A stretch of 57,117 bases of DNA from positions 1 through 57,117 of the forward strand of contig MVAQ01000136.1 in assembly GCA_014825775.1 (NCBI GenBank), read 5' to 3'. Every line of letters starts with the position of its first letter. The first letter of the stretch is position 1. The notes below the pieces were generated by a model that ran no database searches, was not told the origin of the DNA, and saw only the letters and a list, made by a program, of their open reading frames with translations. Source of the stretch: Krasilnikovozyma curviuscula (lineage: Eukaryota > Basidiomycota > Tremellomycetes > Cystofilobasidiales > Mrakiaceae). The position numbers were made by a program, and so were the translations under genes. Of the stretch, positions 12,001 through 23,231 are shown in pieces.

Positions 12001-12100
12001 GGAAGAGGAGAGATACGTTTTGGAGGTGAGTTTCTTCTTCTTGTCTGTGTCTCTTTTTTTGAAGCAGCAGTGCTGACATGCACCTTTACAGGTCTACTAA
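9059..12100 (+). CDS. MET10: Sulfite reductase [NADPH] flavoprotein component (alpha subunit)
   Basis: Electron-input subunit of assimilatory sulfite reductase, passing electrons from NADPH via FAD to the haemoprotein subunit that makes sulfide for methionine and cysteine synthesis. Exons 9059-9438, 9518-11385, 11463-12025 and 12092-12100 give 939 residues. The N-terminal half is the pyruvate:ferredoxin-oxidoreductase-like region of fungal Met10; the C-terminal half is a ferredoxin-NADP reductase module with RHYSISSAQ (FAD), MAGLGTGAAPFRAF (NADPH), YYFGARYR and FYLCGPTWPVPDVFEA. As in other fungal Met10 proteins, no flavodoxin domain is seen. The final exon is only 9 nt and encodes Val-Tyr-stop, completing the family's conserved C-terminal aromatic (RYVLEVY). 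Confidence 0.95.
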
Positions 12101-12538
12101 ACATCTCAATCTGAAATCAAAATTGCGCTGGGCAGCGTCTCCGTAGAACATCCTTTTTTTCGCAACTTAGAGCTTGTATATGCATTACCGCTTATGCAAC
12201 GTCAGCTCGCAAAGCAAGAAGTGTATTTTTGGGGGTGTATTTCCGAGATTAAAAGGTCTATATTTTAACATCAGTTTCCCAATCAGTCCAGCTTGCTCTG
12301 ATGGGAGTGGACCGTTTCTGGTACTGTGATATGCAAAGGATTAGAGGAGTCCATATCCATACTTACTGTCAAGACAAGATGAATGATTTATCGTCGCAGG
12401 GTCCGTGAAGTTTCGAGCTTCCCCGGTGGCGTTTCAAACTGGCCTCTTGCTTGTGCTTCTTCCTTCGTCGTCAAGGTGAGCGATTCTCAGCTCCAGACAG
12501 TCAAACTGCCCAAACTCCAAGCTCAATCTCATCCCGCC
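12101..12538. other. Intergenic region MET10 to GH5 gene
   Basis: Holds the MET10 3' UTR and the GH5 leader. An ATG at 12383 is in frame with the GH5 start and would add 52 residues, but these do not resemble the family; the downstream ATG is preferred. Confidence 0.4.
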
Positions 12539-14887
12539 ATGTTCGAGAAGCTTGCACAGAAATTCCAAGGCCTTAAGACCAAGGACGACGGCTCCAAAGA
12601 GCCAGTCTCGCTGGTGATCAATCCTGCGACCGTCTACAGATACAGAAAACAGAGAGGAGTAAACTTAGGTCCGTAACTTGTATACACATTAGGACATGGA
12701 ACTTATTCTGATAGCCTGATCCCTGTCTGGCTGCTTGTAGGAGCTCTTTTTGTCCAAGAAAGTACGTTCAACGACCGCGTCGTCATGATGAGAGGATCCA
12801 TCCACCGAAACCACGAAACATCTCCCTGGTTGACCCTTCCCAGCCACTGATACAGCCTCTATATCTTTTTCAATAGAATGGATCTGTCACAGCACTTTTA
12901 CTAACACACCAGGTGAAGACCCAGCAGACTTGGATATCGTTCAGAATGATCCTAACGCCAAAGCCATGTTTGAGAAACACTGGGACTCCTGGATTGATCC
13001 CGACAAGGACTTTGACTATTTGGTTGAAAGAGGCATCAATACGGTCCGACTTCCTGTGAGAACCGTTTCTCTTTGTTCGCTCTGCTGTGTAAAAGAAGGC
13101 TTGCCTGCCCCGTTGGCGAGCGAAAGAGTCGTTTAACTTTCGAAGTCACTGGTGCTTCTGGGTATTGAAGAACTGTGTAAAGAATAACATCAGGTTATCT
13201 TTCAGGAACAGTTTGTGAACGTTTTATTCCTTCTTCCGCCTCGTGCGCTCTCAGCTTTAAACCATATCGACATCGCGGGCTCTCGCTCCTTTATCCGTAC
13301 CCGCCATCATCCTACTTAAGTCGCTAACCTCTTTGGATACTCTTTTTCTTTTCAGATCGGATACTACCACTGCGTCGGCCTCGACCCATCCATCCTCAAA
13401 GGAACCGATTTCGAGAAATACGCTGACGTCTTCTCTGGCGCTTGGGATCGAATCGACAAAACCATTATCAAAGCCGGAGAAAAAGGAATCGGCGTCCTCA
13501 TCGATTTCGTAAGCCTCTTTGCCTTCCTGTTTTGCATCGGTGTCGTTTCTAACGCGCCGCGCTTCGCTTTCAGCACGCCGCCGTCGGAGGTCAGAACCCT
13601 CAAGCACACTCCGCTGTCCAAGGCCCCTCTCGCCTCTTCTCTGGCTCTTTCAACCAGTCCCAGTCGACCGCGATCCTCAAGCTCGTCGCGAGCAAGATCG
13701 CGGGGTACGAAAATGTTGTCGGGTTGGAGCTGTTGAACGAACCTCAGATGGATGATAAACTGTTCAAATGGAATGAGAAGACAATTGAGGCGATCAGAGA
13801 GGTCGTTGGTGAGGATTTCCCTCTGTGAGTGAGACAGTTTCCATCAAATTCTGCTGCGTTTGATGGTCTGAGGCTGACATATTTCCATCGGTCATTTGCG
13901 AAAGCATCATCGGTGATTCCTGGTTACTCGATCATGCAGCCTCATGGGCGTCTAGTAGGACCGACTTCACCATCATCGACACACACGTCTACCGCTGCTT
14001 CACACCCCACGACGCATCCCAGTCGTCCTCACAGCTCGCTGCTGCACTCACGGCGTCGAACGAGTTCATCCAGGCGTCAGAGAAGACGAAAGGCTGCCTA
14101 ATTGTTGGTGAGTGGAGCGGTGCGCTCAATCCACAAAGCTTCGGTGGTAAAGAAGGGGGGGAGAAGGACGCGTTGGAGAGGGAATGGGTTCGCGCTCAAC
14201 TGGTTTGTCTCCTGAGTACATCTTCTTTAATTTTTACACCTTTTCTGACCATCTTTAAAAATTTCGGCCAAATCAGGATGTATTTGAGAAGACGTGCGGA
14301 GGTTGGTTCTTCTGGACATACAAGAAAGAAGCTGGATGGGACGCGGGCTGGGATTTCAGAGATGCGTGCCAGGCAGAAATTTTCCATTTGTTCTTGGGAA
14401 CCAAAAGGAATTCAAGCAGTAGAACTGAATTGTTGAAAAAAGAGGGCGCTGATTCATGCAAGAAGGCAGTCGGTGAGTGAGAACACTTTAGTTGTGTGGG
14501 AGAAAGCTACTGATGCTGACTTGTATTGTTTTACAGAATCGCACAGTAACTATTGGTCTTCGACATCTCCTGGTGAGAAGATGGAGCACGATAGATTCGA
14601 GAAGGGATATATTCAAGGATGGGAAGATGCTGCTGCTTTCCTTGCTTCGACGATCGCTGGACAAGCAGCGTCTGAGTTGGGATACGTTGGAAGGTTCGCC
14701 CGTTCTTCTTTTTCTCCTCTTCAGAAAAGCAATCGGTTGTTAAGCTCTGCGTTATTACAGATGGAAATATCTCAGATCACAAGCCCACGTTGCTGAGTTT
14801 GGAGACTCCAAATACGTCTGGGAGTACGGCCACGGCTTTGACCAAGGAGTCAAAGAAGCCAAGGAAGCATATACCACCAATAGCTGA
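12539..14887 (+). CDS. GH5 family exo-beta-1,3-glucanase-like protein (cytosolic type)
   Basis: Glycoside hydrolase family 5 protein resembling the intracellular yeast YBR056W type rather than secreted Exg1. Nine exons (12539-12668, 12741-12761, 12877-13055, 13356-13508, 13574-13824, 13905-14202, 14277-14472, 14537-14693, 14761-14887) encode 503 residues. Visible are RYRKQRGVNLG, EKWICHSTF, HWDSWI, GINTVRLPIGYYH, the acid/base segment LELLNEPQ and the nucleophile segment LIVGEWSGAL, so both catalytic glutamates are intact. A C-terminal extension ends with EYGHGFDQGVKEA, a feature of the YBR056W-like group. There is no signal peptide, so a cytoplasmic substrate is inferred. Exon 2 is only 21 nt and intron 3 is unusually long (300 nt). 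Confidence 0.9.
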
Positions 14888-15304
14888 GGTTAATTATTCT
14901 CATGAATGATGGTTGCATGTGATCTCCGTGATTATAACGAACAATGTGTTTTTTTACGCCTGAAGTGATACTCTCCGGTCACTTCTGTTACGAAACTTCT
15001 TGGATACCTTTCTTGCTCATACCATGACGAATCTTCTTTGATATCAGCGTTAGCCAGCCAAAAACTTCCGAAAGTTTCCACTAATTGAACAGATGATTAT
15101 ACCCTGCAGGGTCGTCATAAGTAAACACAAAACCCAGAAAACCGTACAGATAAATAACGAGGATATAGAAATACAACACAGACTGACACCTTGGTTCTTT
15201 CTGGAGGCTACTTCAGGCATGAATGCTTATCGTGAAGGATCAACGGTTGGCCAAGGCGTTTGCGGTGAAGTGATGGAACGGCCTACAACCCGAAACAAGG
15301 CGTG
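14888..15304. other. Convergent intergenic region GH5 / LtrA
   Basis: Lies between two gene 3' ends. Short open frames only; nothing recognisable. Confidence 0.4.
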
Positions 15305-18054
15305 TCAGTGGAACAGTGTGCTTATCGTCTGAGTAGAGATAATTCTCAAAGGATACTTACAATCTGCAGTAGCCAGACTACGAACCAAACGAGCGTGACA
15401 GTCGGCAGTAGCATATTCCCATTCAACAAATTCCACACGTCACTCGTCAGATACTCCTTCCCATACCCGTTTAAGAACCCTAGAAACGCAAGAGCAAGAC
15501 CAGAAATTAGACAAGCCAGCTCGTGAGCCCAAGCAGTCCAGTGTGATGATTCGTATCGCACGACGTTGATGGCGGCGATCAGAATGAGGAGGATACCCTT
15601 GAGTAGAAAACGCTGCAGCGTTAGTTCCAGTCTTGGTTCTCAATATTCAAAGTGGAGCTCAACATACAGAGGTGGGTAGCACCCATGTCGTTCCACTCCC
15701 TGCGGAGATAATGAGTAACTCCCCAAGTTGGTAACAAAGCGCATAAAACTCCTCTTCGACAATGAGCCGCTCTGCCTCGTCTTGGATAAGTGTTGTGTTG
15801 AAATTCTCAATCTCTGCAACCATGATCTGAATCTCGGGGTCTTCGACGTCGACTTTATAAGTCGTGGCGCCCTCGAGGAAAACGGACTGAGAGTAGTGAA
15901 AAAGAGATGTGCAAGGCAAGTCAGCTTCGGAGTCAACGCGGAGATGTTGGCGAGAAACAAGATGTACGATGATATATTGACCACCAGCAATCACAACATC
16001 AGCTGTGTAAGTCAAGGTGACAAAATCAATGATCAACAACGGGGCAAGAAGGGTTTATATAGGAACACAAACTCACTGTTGTCGTGAGGATCATAAATCG
16101 AGTTGTTGAGAATCTGCACTTCTTCAGGCCAGGTAACAGGACTGTTCAACCGAGCAAGTTTGATTCCGAAACCGTAGTTGTCAAAACCAACTGGAGGAAA
16201 GGTGCCATTTGCCAGGCCCTCTGCAGCGAAGAAGACCTGGCCCTCGATCTCGTTCACGGCGGAGATGTACGAAAGGGCGGTGATGTTGTTCTGATGTTGA
16301 GTGAGGGGTAGGATTATTAAAGAGTAAATATTTGAGGAGTAAATGAGGGGTACATACTCGAGCGCCCCACATCCACAACATACAGGTGAAGTGGAGAGGA
16401 AAGTGTAAACAACACCAGATGACTTGGCGGCGTTTGCCCACGAAGTGCTCCGCACTGAAACCTATAAGCAGATGTAAATTGAGTACAATATCGTCGTGTC
16501 AAAAAGAGCAAGAGCAAAGATGACATACCTGAGAAAAGAAACGAGCACAAGAAGAATACACATACTAGAGTACAGAGTGATTGGACGTAGATTGCTCCGT
16601 CGCTTGATCCAAAGGATGACAAAGAGATAGAAAAAGATTCTGGGAAAGGAGACAGTGACGTTGTTTTCAGATCATTTTCTTGGATTATAGACTCAACGCG
16701 ACGTACTGAGCATCGCGTTCACGCCTTCGCCCATCACCACCAGAGTAAATGCAGCGATTCGCATGGCTACGGCAGATGAGGGAGGAATTATCTGAAGAAG
16801 AACATGATCAGCTTATAAAAGATGGACGTAGCTCTTCTTTCAGAAGGACCCACATAGCTCTTCAAAAACATGATTCCGAACTCAGCTGCAAGTTCGATTC
16901 CCAGACTCAAGTACAACAGGATGATCTTCCCCAGAATGGCTAGTGAGCACGAGAATTGATCAGTGTTCATTATCGATAATCAGAATCATAATGGCGGCAA
17001 ACTGAGATACTAACGCCCAAGTGAAGAAGGCATTAGACCGGCGCCCACAAAGCACAATACCGCCGAGACAGTCGTAGCGGTCGCAATTACCGCGACAGAC
17101 GTAATGTTCCTCTTGACTTTTCTCCCATTCCATAGTGCAACCCAATACTCGAACGCCAGCAGCAACCTTGTTGCTGCGTAAGCAAAGATGGATACCTTGA
17201 AAGACTCTTGTGCTGCTAATCCTGCCGCCGCCTCCGAGCTGACATTGAGGGTGACCCCATCAGAAAGGTACTTATTCACTTGCAATATAGACAGGTCCCA
17301 TCCCGCACATCCCGCACCGACGAGCCCAATCAGCAGAAGCTGCAACATCTTCATTACGCGGTGGTACGTGTCTTCGGTTTGGTGTCGGACGTCGTAGAAG
17401 ACTTGGGAGGCCCAGATCCACCAAATGACGATGAAGAAGGAGAGGTAGGAGACGATGGCGGTTGAAGAAGTCAGTTCGTGTCCTTCACCAAAGACCTGCA
17501 CGAGAAGAAGGGGTAAAGGTAAACCACGGGGTAGCAAAGTGTCGAAAGCTCAGAAACCTACCACGAGCACCGCAACAACTACATCAACGTGTAGATAATG
17601 AGCAAGAAATATTTAGTCCCGTCTTCAAGAGGCAAGAGGGAACAACACGCCACACCCAGGAGAAGGGGAGCAAAAGACACTCACGAATCAAATCGTACAG
17701 CAGGGAGAGCCATTCAGCACCTCGAAACTTCTCGGGCACCCACGGAACGTGCTTCTCGTGAAGAGCTTGGTCATGTGGTTGAGGAGTGATGAACGCTGGG
17801 ATGAAGTGGGTTTGAGTGGTCATCCGAATATGTTTTTCATGCTCTGGAACCGCCGGTGCTGAACTATGTCGTGGGTGCTGGAGTCTCTCTACTGAATCTA
17901 CTGCTGCCTCTAATTCCTTTTTCTTGTCGAGTTCTAGATCCTCATCGTCTCTGTAGCTGGAGAACCGTGCGAGACGCCGGAGTTCTGACGCTGTCGATAT
18001 CGAGTGAGGGAGTGTCGTCTTGGAAGGGAAGGGGAGGGATGGTACAGAGTCCAT
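15305..18054 (-). CDS. LtrA-family (low temperature requirement A) multipass membrane protein
   Basis: Fungal member of the LtrA family (Pfam PF06772), polytopic proteins of unknown transport or structural role. Eleven exons: 17685-18054, 17562-17578, 17015-17495, 16854-16939, 16707-16791, 16529-16639, 16358-16461, 16077-16290, 15668-16002, 15361-15612 and 15305-15328; 692 residues. After a hydrophilic N-terminus come EWLSLLYDLILVAVLV (the family's first helix motif), YLSFFIVIWWIWASQVFYDVR, VVMGEGVNAM, VIWCCLHFPLHFTC and C-terminal helices (FLLKGILLILIAAINVV, LISGLALAFLGFLNG). The second exon is only 17 nt yet completes the first helix. An upstream intron (18057-18132) probably lies in the leader, ending two bases before the ATG; because the preceding exon is open in more than one frame, a longer N-terminus cannot be excluded. 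Middle exon joins rest on phase alone. Confidence 0.82.
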
Positions 18055-18857
18055 TGCTGTTTGAGGACTTTACGTACGCAGTTGTGAGTTAAGAGATGGA
18101 ATAAGAATCGAAAGGCAAAAGAGAGCACTTACCTTCCCGGAGGGATAGTCTTCCAGAGAGCTGGGAGCCAGATGCAGTTCGCGAGTATCTTCACTGCCTA
18201 TGTTTTTTCATTAGTGGCAAAGGACGATCCTTGTTCTCGATCAGGATTTTTACCTGCAAGGAACTTAAATATGCCTATAATAATAACGCTCAGTATCAGT
18301 GACCCGATAAGATGGGGATCAAATATGGGAAAGCTTCCTAGCAGAACATTGAAATGAAGGTAGTTTCTTTGGAACTCCCGCTTCCTTGCTGAGTTCCTCC
18401 GTTTGCTAACCCTGACACACACCCTTGGCCCTTAATCAACACAGAACTCAATAAATGTAACAGAGATGAGTAGCTGAATCAAATACGGCTCAGTGATCGC
18501 CCATCATAGTGGTTCTGTCGCGCTTTGAAGGTTTCTCATTCAGAACCTCGCTTCGCGGCACCTTCATGGGTCATTGTCGGATAGGGGTGGAAATTAAGAG
18601 ATACGTAGCTTAACCACGACTGGCCAGGGCTACTTGGGTTCTAACCTTTGATCAAGTGTTCAATGGAATCGTGTGATCAGAAGAACTCAGTCGAGTCAAG
18701 GTAGAGAGTTGGATTGTATTGCTGTCATACCCGTTTACTGTATCCGTTTTGTGTAGTAATAATGTAATCTGAAAAATGGTCAGAAACGAAGCGAATATCA
18801 CACGAACACAACAAATAACAGCGAGTGTCTTCGAACGGTGAAAATCCAGACCCAAGG
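18055..18857. promoter_or_regulatory. Divergent region LtrA / amidase
   Basis: About 800 bp between divergent starts. On the minus strand it includes the probable leader intron of the LtrA gene (18057-18132) and an open frame of 75 codons (18198-18422) with a hydrophobic stretch, which I could not link to a gene. Confidence 0.4.
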
Positions 18858-21310
18858 ATGGTCGTTCCTTGTCTCTGTCTCTTACTAGGAATAGTAGCAA
18901 CAGCAGTGGGCCTTCCTCTGGCTGGAGCTAGTCCGACATATATGGCTCAGTCGACCTCTCAGCAGTCCGTCGCTCAGCAGCTTAGGGCTCTCCCGGACTT
19001 GAACCATGCTTCCGTAGAGGAACTGCAACAGGGACTAAGAAGCTCTCTATTTACTGCTCAGGATCTGGTTGCTGTAAGTGGCTTTCATTAGATTTTATTT
19101 GAAGCAGGTCGCTGATCTATGAGCCCTCGCTTCGCTTAGGCCTACAGGAAACGCGCAGATTCAGTCTCCCACTTGCATTCCATCATCGAATTCAACCCGG
19201 CTTCTAATGCACAGGCTCATGAAAGGGACCTCGTCAGGATGAGAGCCAGGGAAGAGTCTATTGAGGCAGAGGAGAAGCTGGGATTGCTGTGGGGGATTCC
19301 AGTGCTACTGAAGGAGTAAGTAAGACACACTTCTGACGAATAGACTTGGTTCTGATACGATTGTTTCTTCTAGTAACATTGTGCAGTCTGATCCCCAGGT
19401 CAATTCTACAGCAGGCTCCTTCTCCCTCGTTGGCGCCCAACCTCGCAGAAGCGCGACTCTCACCACACGCCTCGAAGAAGCGGGTGCTGTCGTCTTGGGG
19501 AGAACAAATATGGATGCGAGTTCGTTTGCTACTATCTTCCTGATTCCTTGTACCTAACCTGCTCGTGAATCTTGATGCCCAGGTCTTTGCTAATTGTGGT
19601 CGAAAGCCCGTTGCTGAGAACAGCACAGATTACATCGATCTCTCGTGGGGATGGAGTCCCCGAAACGGTCAGACGTTGTCACCATTCCATGAATGTATGT
19701 GAATATTCTCGTTCTTTATTATCTACTCCAGCTTTGACACCCACAACCTTCCCAATCAGATGGCAACGTTTGCGGCTCTTCAGGCGGTTCAGGAGTGGCC
19801 GCTTTCTTGTCTCTCGCTCCAATCACATTCGGTTCTGAAACAGGATGGTCAATCTCCTGCGTAGGTTTTCCTCTCTCTTCAATTCCACCCCTCTTGCTGC
19901 TCGAACTTTCTCTGACAGCTCAACGCAGCCGTCGAACAGGAACAACATTGTCGGCCTGCGTCCAACCACCGGTCTTGTCTCTCGCGCCGGAATCATTCCT
20001 CTTGGACCGACGAGGGATACACCTGGGCCGATGGTTAAGAGCGTGCGCGAAGCTGCTATCGCCCTGAGCGTCGTCGCTGGTCCAGACCCCCTAGATATCG
20101 CTACGATGGAGCAGCCAGATGGGATGGAAAGAGATTACTTAGAGGGGTTGGAGTATGACGGATACTTGAAAGGAAGGAGGATTGGAGTACTCAGAGAGGG
20201 GTTTGTCAATATGAGTGACACAAGTCAGGTTGCGCTCAACGCGCTAGATGGTGCGCTTGACAGGGTGAGTGTGCTTTGTTGTTTATCTTCAGAGTGCTGA
20301 AGTGAGAGCACAACTCTGACTTCCTTTTTTTTTGTAGCTAAAAGCTGCTGGCGCTGTGATTATTGACCCGTTCCCTTACAACATCACACTGTACACTGAA
20401 TGGCAGGAAACGCCTGCAGCTCAAGAGGCGATGAATGTGTGTCATGTCACCACGCCCTTTCTCGTTCTATCTTTTAGGGTTCTTTCTTACTATTTCCTCC
20501 TCCCTTCAGGGCATGTCAAGGTACTTCGGCAGAAAAGGAATGGACGACTTTCTTACTTCACTCCTTTACTCTCCGAACGGTGTGCGCTCGACACCGGACT
20601 TGCTGGATTTTGTTAAGTCACACGCTGAAGAAAGACCTCAGGGGCACGATGGATGCCAGTACTTGTAGGCCCTAAGTTACTTTCTTCCCTCTCTGGCCCC
20701 CATTCTTGACCTGTCATGAAAACTTGCCAGGTTCGAGGTCTGGTCAAACACCTCTACAGCTCAACCGCTGAACAGCACGTACCTGCCTTTCATCTCCAGT
20801 GCATTAGAATTGCTTACCCCGCAACGCGCGATGGATGAACAAAACCTAACCGCCCTCGTTGGTCTCTGGCATCCGGGTAAGGGACTGAAGGGAGGAGGCA
20901 AGATCAGCGGTATGACGGCCGCGTTCAACTTACCTGGTCTGACAGTGCCGGCTGGGTGGTGGACTCAGGATGAGAATACTATAAGGAAAATCGAGGATGA
21001 ATGTAAGTCTCGTTTCATATACTGTGTCTACGCGCACTTCAATTGATGAAGGCAATGGCAGATGTATATCCGCTGGAGAACATGCCGTTAGTGCCCCCAT
21101 CTATCTACCTCGATCCGCTTCATTTTTACCCAGCCATCTATTTCTCAACTTAGTTTTGGCATCGAATTCGTCGCCCGTCGGTGGGACGAGCACACGCTCC
21201 TCAAAGTCGGGCGCGCATATGAAAAGGCAACCGGGGCACCTTCTGTCTGGAGGAAAGAAGGTTGGGAGAGAATCAGAAAAAGGGTCAGTGTTTCGAAAGG
21301 CTGGAACTAG
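18858..21310 (+). CDS. Amidase signature family protein, secreted
   Basis: Hydrolase of the amidase signature family (GatA/FAAH superfamily); substrate unknown. Eleven exons: 18858-19073, 19140-19315, 19374-19515, 19583-19694, 19760-19860, 19929-20264, 20338-20436, 20510-20664, 20731-21002, 21062-21086 and 21154-21310; 596 residues. A signal peptide is visible (CLCLLLGIVATAVGLPLAGA). The catalytic lysine lies in IPVLLKDN, the cis-serine region in VCGSSGGSGVAA and the nucleophile region in GSETGWSIS. VFANCGRKPV and NNIVGLRPTTG are further landmarks, and the C-terminus has FVARRWDEHTLLKVG. Exon 10 is 25 nt. The third intron (19516-19582) has a GC donor. The chosen start ATG gives the signal peptide directly. 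Confidence 0.9.
19516..19582 (+). other. GC-AG intron in amidase gene
   Basis: Begins GCGAGT and ends CCCAG. It joins GRTNMD to VFANCGRKP in phase 0, the arrangement expected in fungal amidases; no GT donor nearby works. Confidence 0.75.
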
Positions 21311-21902
21311 ATTGTTAGAGAAGTGGAGCCAATCCTATGGAGTTGCTGGGAGCGCTATGTGCCAAGTGGCTTAACCCTGCAGTCTTCCGTCTTGTGAATA
21401 GTGAAATCAGAAAATCAATACTTCAGTTGTAGAGTTGGATACAGTTTCGAAGGCCATCTTACGTCGTGACATTTTCATTCTCAACTTGCATCAATTTCTT
21501 GAATTAATTAAATAAATAATAAAGAACGAATATAATGGAATAAATATAACCTGTCTTCAACAGAACAAGAGTGGAGAAGTCAACCCCAACGAAAGTGAGC
21601 TTCCGACCACTGCTTCAAACAGCCATCTAGCCTTACTGTTTCAATTTTCCTTTCTGTTTAGGTTTTTTTTGGTTAGCTCCGTTCTTCCTGTTCAGTCCTC
21701 TACGGCATTGAAAGCTACCCTGACAGTTTTCTTCTCCGATCGACAGCTCAAAGCCACATCAGAGCTTCCTTTGATCCATCAGTACAGCATATTGACACTC
21801 TGTATGTGTTCTGTACTTTATACGGCAGCATCTAGCTCTTAGAGCTCACTCAACGAAATCTGTTTGTCTAGACAGAGGCGCCCAGCTCCGGCAATAATAT
21901 TA
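21311..21902. promoter_or_regulatory. Intergenic region with probable leader intron of thioesterase gene
   Basis: AT-rich segment near 21500-21545 is likely the amidase 3' end. A probable leader intron runs 21802-21871 (GTATGT to TCTAG), 31 nt before the next ATG. Confidence 0.45.
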
Positions 21903-22370
21903 ATGGCCACAGACCCGCAACTGACCTCAGATCTTCACTCTCTGGTCTCCACCGTTGCATCCAATTACATTAAAAACTCACCTCTATACGCTTTCGTTCT
22001 CACCTCCGCGAAGCTCGAATCCACGTCCAAAGGGCGCATCACCGCGTCAATCAAAGTAGCCGAGCAGCATGTCAACTCGAAAGGAATCCTCCATGGTTCT
22101 GTGACGGCGACAATTGTTGACTGGGCCGGCTCTCTCGCTGTAGCTTCCTGCGCCTCCACCCTGGAGGCTCTTCCTGCCACAGGCGTGTCCGTCGACATTC
22201 ACATTCGATACGTCGGCGGTGCAGTGCTGAATGACACACTGTTCGTTGAAGGAACTGCAGAGAAACATGGTGGCACGCTGCGATTTACCAGCGTAAGGAT
22301 TGAGAAAGTGATTCGCGGTGAGGAAAACAAGCTCGTTGCGATAGGCAGCCATACGAAGTTTGTCAAGTGA
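21903..22370 (+). CDS. Hotdog-fold thioesterase (ACOT13/Them2-like)
   Basis: Predicted acyl-CoA thioesterase of the 4HBT/PaaI superfamily, 155 residues, without introns in the coding part. The hotdog signature HVNSKGILHGSVTATIVDWA corresponds to the Them2 motif in which Asn, the HGG turn and the Asp take part in catalysis; here the second glycine of HGG is serine. The following VSVDIHIRYVGGA and LFVEGTAEKHGG match the strands of the fold. The upstream in-frame extension begins with TTG inside the presumed leader, so the ATG at 21903 is used. Substrate preference cannot be read from sequence. Confidence 0.85.
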   Translation: MATDPQLTSDLHSLVSTVASNYIKNSPLYAFVLTSAKLESTSKGRITASIKVAEQHVNSKGILHGSVTATIVDWAGSLAVASCASTLEALPATGVSVDIHIRYVGGAVLNDTLFVEGTAEKHGGTLRFTSVRIEKVIRGEENKLVAIGSHTKFVK

Positions 22371-23231
22371 TCAAGTGATCGGGCTGGTGTAATTATCTGC
22401 GTCATGTATGGATCAAGCTGAGATCTTTGAGAAATGAAAGCGAAAAGGGAACTTGTACTGAAAGGTGAGAAGAAGGACTTTTATTGCTGATGATCCAGCG
22501 TTAGAACCCTCTAGAGGTGGCAGCATTACTTTTGCTACTTTAGATCATACTCGTGTTTGTGACTTACTTTATGGGATGATGGGGTGATGTTGTTCCTGGA
22601 GTGAAGATACCAGGTCAAGAGACGATAGGAAGACCTTCGCTTTGTTGAAGATCATCTTGCGACTGGCTTGAAGAGCAGTTAGCCAGTGCTGAAAGCTCAG
22701 CTTCATAGTCAGATGTAATAGCAGATTGCTCATCACTCAAAAACTAAATTTGCTCCTTATGAAAGAGGGAGTTAGAATAAAATAAAAACACCTCCTTCTC
22801 TTTCCAGTCGAACACCAAACACAACAATTTCAAAGATACGATTGAGAGCAAGAAAACTATAGTAAAACAACTGTGATGATGAGGAGAGGCCGTAAAACGA
22901 GGAAGAGGAACGGTGAGAAAAATGATGCAGGTGGGAACTATTACTATTCAAGACGCTACTACTCAGTTGTACAAAAGGATCTCCATCAGCAAAGACGGAG
23001 AAGTGGAAGGTTTAAAACTTGGCAGAACATTATTGAAAGCATGAGGAGAAGAAACGAGAAAAGCTATGTGTGTGGATGACGAAAAACGCGCGAGCGAGGG
23101 ACAAACAGAAGAAGAAAGCGTTCCTGATAGTACAATTGGCTATTTTTGGAGTGAGAATGAATTGATCGTGCTGTAGTTATGTTGAAGTCTGATCAATTGT
23201 GGACGTGTGAGGTGAGTTGATCCTCCGTGCT
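22371..23231. other. Convergent, purine-rich intergenic region
   Basis: Between two 3' ends. The stretch 22855-23110 is strongly purine-rich on the plus strand and contains a 69-codon basic open frame that looks compositional rather than coding. Nothing else seen. Confidence 0.4.

Noticed and set aside
9059..12100. Absence of a flavodoxin (FMN) domain in the sulfite reductase flavoprotein
   Set aside because: Normal for fungal Met10; the FMN-type domain resides in the partner subunit in yeasts.
18198..18422. 75-codon minus-strand frame with a hydrophobic segment upstream of the LtrA gene
   Set aside because: Could not be joined in phase to the LtrA start and has no recognisable relative; left as leader sequence.
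22873..23079. 69-codon basic open frame in purine-rich DNA
   Set aside because: Composition explains the open frame; no splice sites or motif.
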